49,114 bases of DNA, from contig JANWJG010000038.1 in assembly GCA_025449485.1 (NCBI GenBank), positions 1-49,114 on the forward strand, in the 5' to 3' direction. Both the position numbers and the translations under genes were made by a program. This stretch comes from Nitrosotalea sp. Lineage in GTDB: Archaea > Thermoproteota > Nitrososphaeria > Nitrososphaerales > Nitrosopumilaceae. Positions 45,123 through 49,114 of the stretch are shown here, piece by piece. The stretch's first letter is position 1; each line of letters starts with the position of its first letter. The notes below the pieces were generated by a model. It made no database searches and was not told the DNA's origin. It saw only the letters and a list, made by a program, of their open reading frames with translations.

Positions 45123-45389
45123 ATGCTCCAGACATCACAGATAGATAGAAACACTGAAACTACATGTGTGATGATTAATTGTGAATCAGGTTCTGAGGTA
45201 AGCGTCATTGATGAAATACGCGATATACAGGGCGTAAAAGAATGCGTTAGAACAACAGGTCCACACGATATCTTGGCAATCGTTGAATCAAATACTGTGG
45301 AATCCATCAAGGAAATCATTGAAAACAAGATCCGTAAGATTCCAAATGTTCATGCAACCACGACACTTGTCATAGCAACCCGATTCTAA
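45123..45389 (+). CDS. Stand-alone Lrp/AsnC ligand-binding (RAM) domain protein
   Basis: TTCVMINCESGSEVSVIDEIRDIQGVKECVRTTGPHDILAIVESNTVESIKEIIENKIRKIPNVHATTTLVI; no HTH. Confidence 0.85.
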   Translation: MLQTSQIDRNTETTCVMINCESGSEVSVIDEIRDIQGVKECVRTTGPHDILAIVESNTVESIKEIIENKIRKIPNVHATTTLVIATRF

Positions 45390-45438
45390 GAATTAATTCT
45401 CTAGCGGTATAATAAAACAAAACTACTTGTGCTAGTGT

Positions 45439-45624
45439 GTGTTGTTTTATATCATGAAGGCAATGAGTTATAAAAAATTCCGCGAGTCTAGTGCGCCTTA
45501 TTATGACACCATAGAGGGTAGGATGTCAAGAGCCGACGTCATAAAAAAACTAGAATCCTTTCTGACTGAAAAACTAGGTGAGGGTCAGGATTTCTTTGAT
45601 CAGTACAAAGTGCGAGAAACCTAG
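45439..45624 (+). CDS. Small hypothetical protein
   Basis: 61 aa ORF; internal ATGs. Confidence 0.5.
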   Translation: MLFYIMKAMSYKKFRESSAPYYDTIEGRMSRADVIKKLESFLTEKLGEGQDFFDQYKVRET

Positions 45625-45627
45625 GGC

Positions 45628-48618
45628 CTATCTTGATATGCTATGAGTTAATTTGTCATGAATCTGTGCTAGAATAAGTTCTGCCTTTTCCTTGTTCTCA
45701 AATGTCTCTGCCTTTTCATCCATGATTGCATCAATTTCATAACTCTTGTCAACCAAAACATTTGCAACATGGTCATCAAGAGTTCCATTACCCATTAGAT
45801 AGTACGCAAATACCGTGTTCTTTTGTCCAATTCGGTGTAGCCTATCTTCTGCCTGTCTGTGTATTGCAGGACTCCAGTCAAGTTCTGCAAATATTACATA
45901 ACGTGCTTTGCTCAAGTTTATGCCAACGTTTCCAGCTCGAAGGCCTGCAATGATTAACTTGGTTTCACCATTTTGGAATCTGTCTATTCCATTTTGTCTT
46001 TCCTTGTCACTTTGTCCGCCTATGATTGATGCTGGAGAATACTCTGAAAGACTTCGGTGGAGTAATTCATGAATTGCCTTGTGATGGCAAAATACTACAA
46101 CACTCTCTTCAATTTCCATGATGTTTTTGACAAATTCTATGACATGGGGAACCTTTGCAACACCTGCTGCCTGTCTTTCACTTTGTATTGCTCTCTTGTA
46201 TGAAGAGAACTTGTCAAATGCACTTGTTGCACTTTTTTGTTCTTCTTCCAATCTTTCCCAAATCTTTCCAAGCTCTGTTTGGTAATAATTGATATCAGAA
46301 TCAATGAGCTCCTTGTATCTAACCTTGTCTTTTAGCTCTTTTAGAACATCAGATTTTTTTCGTCTCAGCATGACATGCTTTCGTAACTCTTCTCCTAAAC
46401 TTGCACGCTTGTTTTCAAGAACAATTGCTTTTCCTTTTTCGTTTACATAACAGAAATATTCACAAAATTCTTCAAATGTTCCCAGAAGACCTGGTCTTAG
46501 TATGTCTACAATTGGCCATATCTCTGAACCCCTGTTGTAAATTGGTGTTCCGGATAGTCCAACTCGATATTTTACAGAATCAAGTGCGGCAAGTTTTTTC
46601 ACCGCTGTGTATTTTTTAGTAGTCTTTGATCTGAGATGCTGTACTTCATCACAGACAAGTGTCTTGATGTTTAGTTTTGCGATATCGTCCATTCTTTTGT
46701 GCAATAAATCGTAATTTATGATGTAGACGTCATATTTCCCAAGTTCTTGGGCTTTGCCTGTTCTTATGAGAACTGATGATGGATACTCATTTTCTACAAT
46801 TTTTCCATTGCGACTACGTTTTTTGAGGAATTTCTGAGTTTCTCTTTGCCAGTTGTTAAGCGTTACAAGTGGAGCTACAATTAGTACTGGAAATGTCTGT
46901 TTCTCTGTTGCAAGATATGCCAGAGTCTGGACTGTATTGTGGGTTATGATTCCATTTGCGATATAGTTGTGTGTTTCAGGTACTGATAAATCGTAAACAT
47001 GGCCACGAAATAGTTTTTCTTCTACTGATTTGATTTGACACCAATTGATTGATTCTAAAGATATCTCACGTAATTGTTGTGCTAACTCATGATGCGTGGT
47101 CTCTAACTTATTTGAGACATGCAGCGCAAGTTGTTTACTCATGCCTTGGGTGTATTTGTATGGTGTGTACAAGTTGAGAGAACGCAACGATACTCCGGAC
47201 TCTGCAATCTTTCGAACAATTTTTTGTGTTGGTACACCTTCGATGTTTGTATTGTGTTTTTTCTGTGCTAGTTTTTCTAATGCACGCTGTTTGTATGATG
47301 TTAATAGTTGAAACTGTCCCACAAATCTTTCTATTGAATTACCGCCAAAAGTGCATGTATAGTACGTTCTTCGTATTCTTGTGCCATTTGCTGCATATTT
47401 TTTGGCAGTCCTGATGCGAAGCCATATCCCAAAGTGACGGAAAATTTCGCCTAATGCTAGTGCAATAGATTTACTTGCAGTGGTTATCTCACAATGTGTT
47501 TTACCCACATGGCCTTCAGAATCAAATATGGCCTGCACAAATACTTTTTGCACTTCCAAAGGAGCTTCAATTATTGCACGTGGAACTTTCTTGTCTTTTG
47601 ATCTTCTCCCCCATTCGTATCCCCATTTTGAGAATAATTGGTAAAATTGAGTTGTAGCAATGACTTGACTTGTTCTTTCTTTTCTTGGTTTTGGAAGAAT
47701 TATTCCTTGCTGTCTTGCTAATTTTTGTACTCTTGCAAGTATCTTTGGATCTGAATTGTAAAATCTTCCATGGGGATATTTTTCATTCTCAACATATTCA
47801 TAACCTTCTGCAATCTGCCATGCCATCAACTCTGCAATATCTTGTGTAAGTGCGCCTTTTCCATCGTGTATTGTTTTTGAGGACACTGCAACTTTATCCT
47901 CTGTGCTTAGCTCACCTGCTCTTTTCCATCCGTCTGGAGTGAGAAATCTATGACGCTTGGTGCATTCTATCTCTGAACCGTCTTTGAGAATTATTCTTGT
48001 TATGGACTCGTTAATTTTCTGTCTAAATATTCTGTTTACTTGTTTTATTGTTATGTTTTTTCCATCAAAAGTTTGTATGTTTATGGGAGTTTTCAGTTTG
48101 GCCCATTCTTCGTTTTTGTCGTGTTCCATAATTTCTGCCTGTTTCCAGATTTCTTTGATTGTGGTACTTCCGTTTGTTGTATTGATCAACGTGTCGCCCT
48201 TCAGACATTTACCCAAACCCATTTCGTCTGCTAGCAATGCGTTGCCATATGACTTTAGTAAAAAGTCAAGACCCTCTCTCTGAAAATCAAGTAGGTTGCC
48301 GCGGAACTGCGGTCCGGGACTTGCCTTTCGGAGTTTTTCTATTCGTGTCCATTTTTTTTGTGGAACAATGACTTTGCGAACTTTTCTATGCCATATTGAT
48401 TTTGATCTTATCTCCAGTGGATACCTATCCATTATCCATTTTATCTTCTCTACATTTTGGACCGTGTCTGGTACAATGGCCTCTTCTGGACCATTACCAT
48501 ACCATGCATGCGGTATGACACGGGCTACCATACTTACTGCTCTGGGGCCGGTCAGTTTCCAAGTCCAATTCTTTGAGTATGTGTCCAAAACATATTCAAG
48601 GGTGCCAAATTCTTTCAT
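45628..48618 (-). CDS. SNF2-family helicase/ATPase containing an intein
   Basis: Exteins LLADEMGLGK / TVQTLAYLATEKQ, DEVQHLRS, LSGTPIYNR, RLHRIGQ; intein CLKGDTLI...NGIITHN. Confidence 0.95.
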   Translation of the reverse strand: MKEFGTLEYVLDTYSKNWTWKLTGPRAVSMVARVIPHAWYGNGPEEAIVPDTVQNVEKIKWIMDRYPLEIRSKSIWHRKVRKVIVPQKKWTRIEKLRKASPGPQFRGNLLDFQREGLDFLLKSYGNALLADEMGLGKCLKGDTLINTTNGSTTIKEIWKQAEIMEHDKNEEWAKLKTPINIQTFDGKNITIKQVNRIFRQKINESITRIILKDGSEIECTKRHRFLTPDGWKRAGELSTEDKVAVSSKTIHDGKGALTQDIAELMAWQIAEGYEYVENEKYPHGRFYNSDPKILARVQKLARQQGIILPKPRKERTSQVIATTQFYQLFSKWGYEWGRRSKDKKVPRAIIEAPLEVQKVFVQAIFDSEGHVGKTHCEITTASKSIALALGEIFRHFGIWLRIRTAKKYAANGTRIRRTYYTCTFGGNSIERFVGQFQLLTSYKQRALEKLAQKKHNTNIEGVPTQKIVRKIAESGVSLRSLNLYTPYKYTQGMSKQLALHVSNKLETTHHELAQQLREISLESINWCQIKSVEEKLFRGHVYDLSVPETHNYIANGIITHNTVQTLAYLATEKQTFPVLIVAPLVTLNNWQRETQKFLKKRSRNGKIVENEYPSSVLIRTGKAQELGKYDVYIINYDLLHKRMDDIAKLNIKTLVCDEVQHLRSKTTKKYTAVKKLAALDSVKYRVGLSGTPIYNRGSEIWPIVDILRPGLLGTFEEFCEYFCYVNEKGKAIVLENKRASLGEELRKHVMLRRKKSDVLKELKDKVRYKELIDSDINYYQTELGKIWERLEEEQKSATSAFDKFSSYKRAIQSERQAAGVAKVPHVIEFVKNIMEIEESVVVFCHHKAIHELLHRSLSEYSPASIIGGQSDKERQNGIDRFQNGETKLIIAGLRAGNVGINLSKARYVIFAELDWSPAIHRQAEDRLHRIGQKNTVFAYYLMGNGTLDDHVANVLVDKSYEIDAIMDEKAETFENKEKAELILAQIHDKLTHSISR
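46936..48207 (-). mobile_element. Intein (424 aa) with LAGLIDADG-type endonuclease, in the Walker A lysine/threonine junction
   Basis: Begins CLKGDTLINTTNG, ends NYIANGIITHN then T; DOD-like blocks LMAWQIAEGY and VQAIFDSEGHV. Confidence 0.93.
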
Positions 48619-48796
48619 AAGCTATAATTCTTCGACATTGGTAAGCTCGATTTATGAATCTTTTACTTTGTGCTGCTGATCGCAGTATTCGCCATTTATA
48701 ATGTCTTTAAATAATTTTTAAAAGAAAACTTGTGATTTTTATAGCAAATTGCTGCTTAAAATGGACAAATATCTAAAAAATCTGTTTCCCAAAAAA

Positions 48797-49105
48797 CTAT
48801 TTGGCAGATCTTCTTCCAAATTTTTTCAGTCTCTCTAATCCTAGAGATTTTCCAAAGAATTTTCTTACATAGAAATAGGCAACTGCTGTTGCTAGTCCTG
48901 CAGACATCAGCACGGTAGTAACAATCGGCCAAAATACTGTCTCATGGTTTGGATATAACCCAAAGACTGTTGCGATGGTGTTTGGCACAAGCTCAGCTGT
49001 TCCAGCTACTGTCCACCAGATGATTAGAATAGTAACTTTGTTTGTAACTTCTGTCTGTACTACATTGACTCCTGTAGCTACCATCTGCATTATGTTTTCT
49101 GACAT
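48797..49105 (-). CDS. Membrane protein with two or three TMs
   Basis: 102 aa MSENIMQMVATGVNVVQTEVTNKVTILIIWWTVAGTAELVPN... Confidence 0.6.
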   Translation of the reverse strand: MSENIMQMVATGVNVVQTEVTNKVTILIIWWTVAGTAELVPNTIATVFGLYPNHETVFWPIVTTVLMSAGLATAVAYFYVRKFFGKSLGLERLKKFGRRSAK

Positions 49106-49114
49106 TTGTATTTG

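Noticed and set aside
45726-48679. Plus-strand ORFs antisense to the SNF2/intein gene
   Set aside because: Shadow ORFs of a well-supported 996-aa coding sequence.

Overview
The window is chromosomal DNA from an ammonia-oxidising-type archaeon (Nitrososphaerota/Thaumarchaeota). The assignment rests on the archaeal EF-2 C-terminus, a TFB gene, many thaumarchaeal-style small secreted or zinc-ribbon proteins, and a PEFG-type C-terminal anchor. No rRNA, complete tRNA or CRISPR array was recognised. Main content, left to right: (1) EF-2 C-terminus. (2) An accessory stretch with a stand-alone Cas1 N-terminal-like protein fused to a small thaumarchaeal domain, plus several gene fossils. (3) Small zinc-ribbon and phasin-like genes. 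(4) A minus-strand array of secreted proteins (9.8-21.6 kb) with degenerate Rieske-like and cupredoxin-like folds. Its promoters lie in a repeated cassette carrying a tRNA 3'-end fragment. (5) A divergent pair: a membrane-tethered HTH regulator and a secreted protein that share an extracytoplasmic motif. (6) A candidate extracellular-polysaccharide locus (about 30.2-44.6 kb): RHH regulator, truncated UDP-sugar dehydrogenase, processive GT2 synthase, MBOAT O-acyltransferase, an SGNH + pentapeptide-repeat + CBM-like giant protein, three NodB deacetylases plus one apparently dead one, and a lyase/lectin-like secreted protein. Two of its promoters share a helically phased TGACAC-N4-TGACAC element. 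(7) A SNF2 helicase with an intein in its Walker A motif. All homology calls come from reading motifs by eye; no database search was run.
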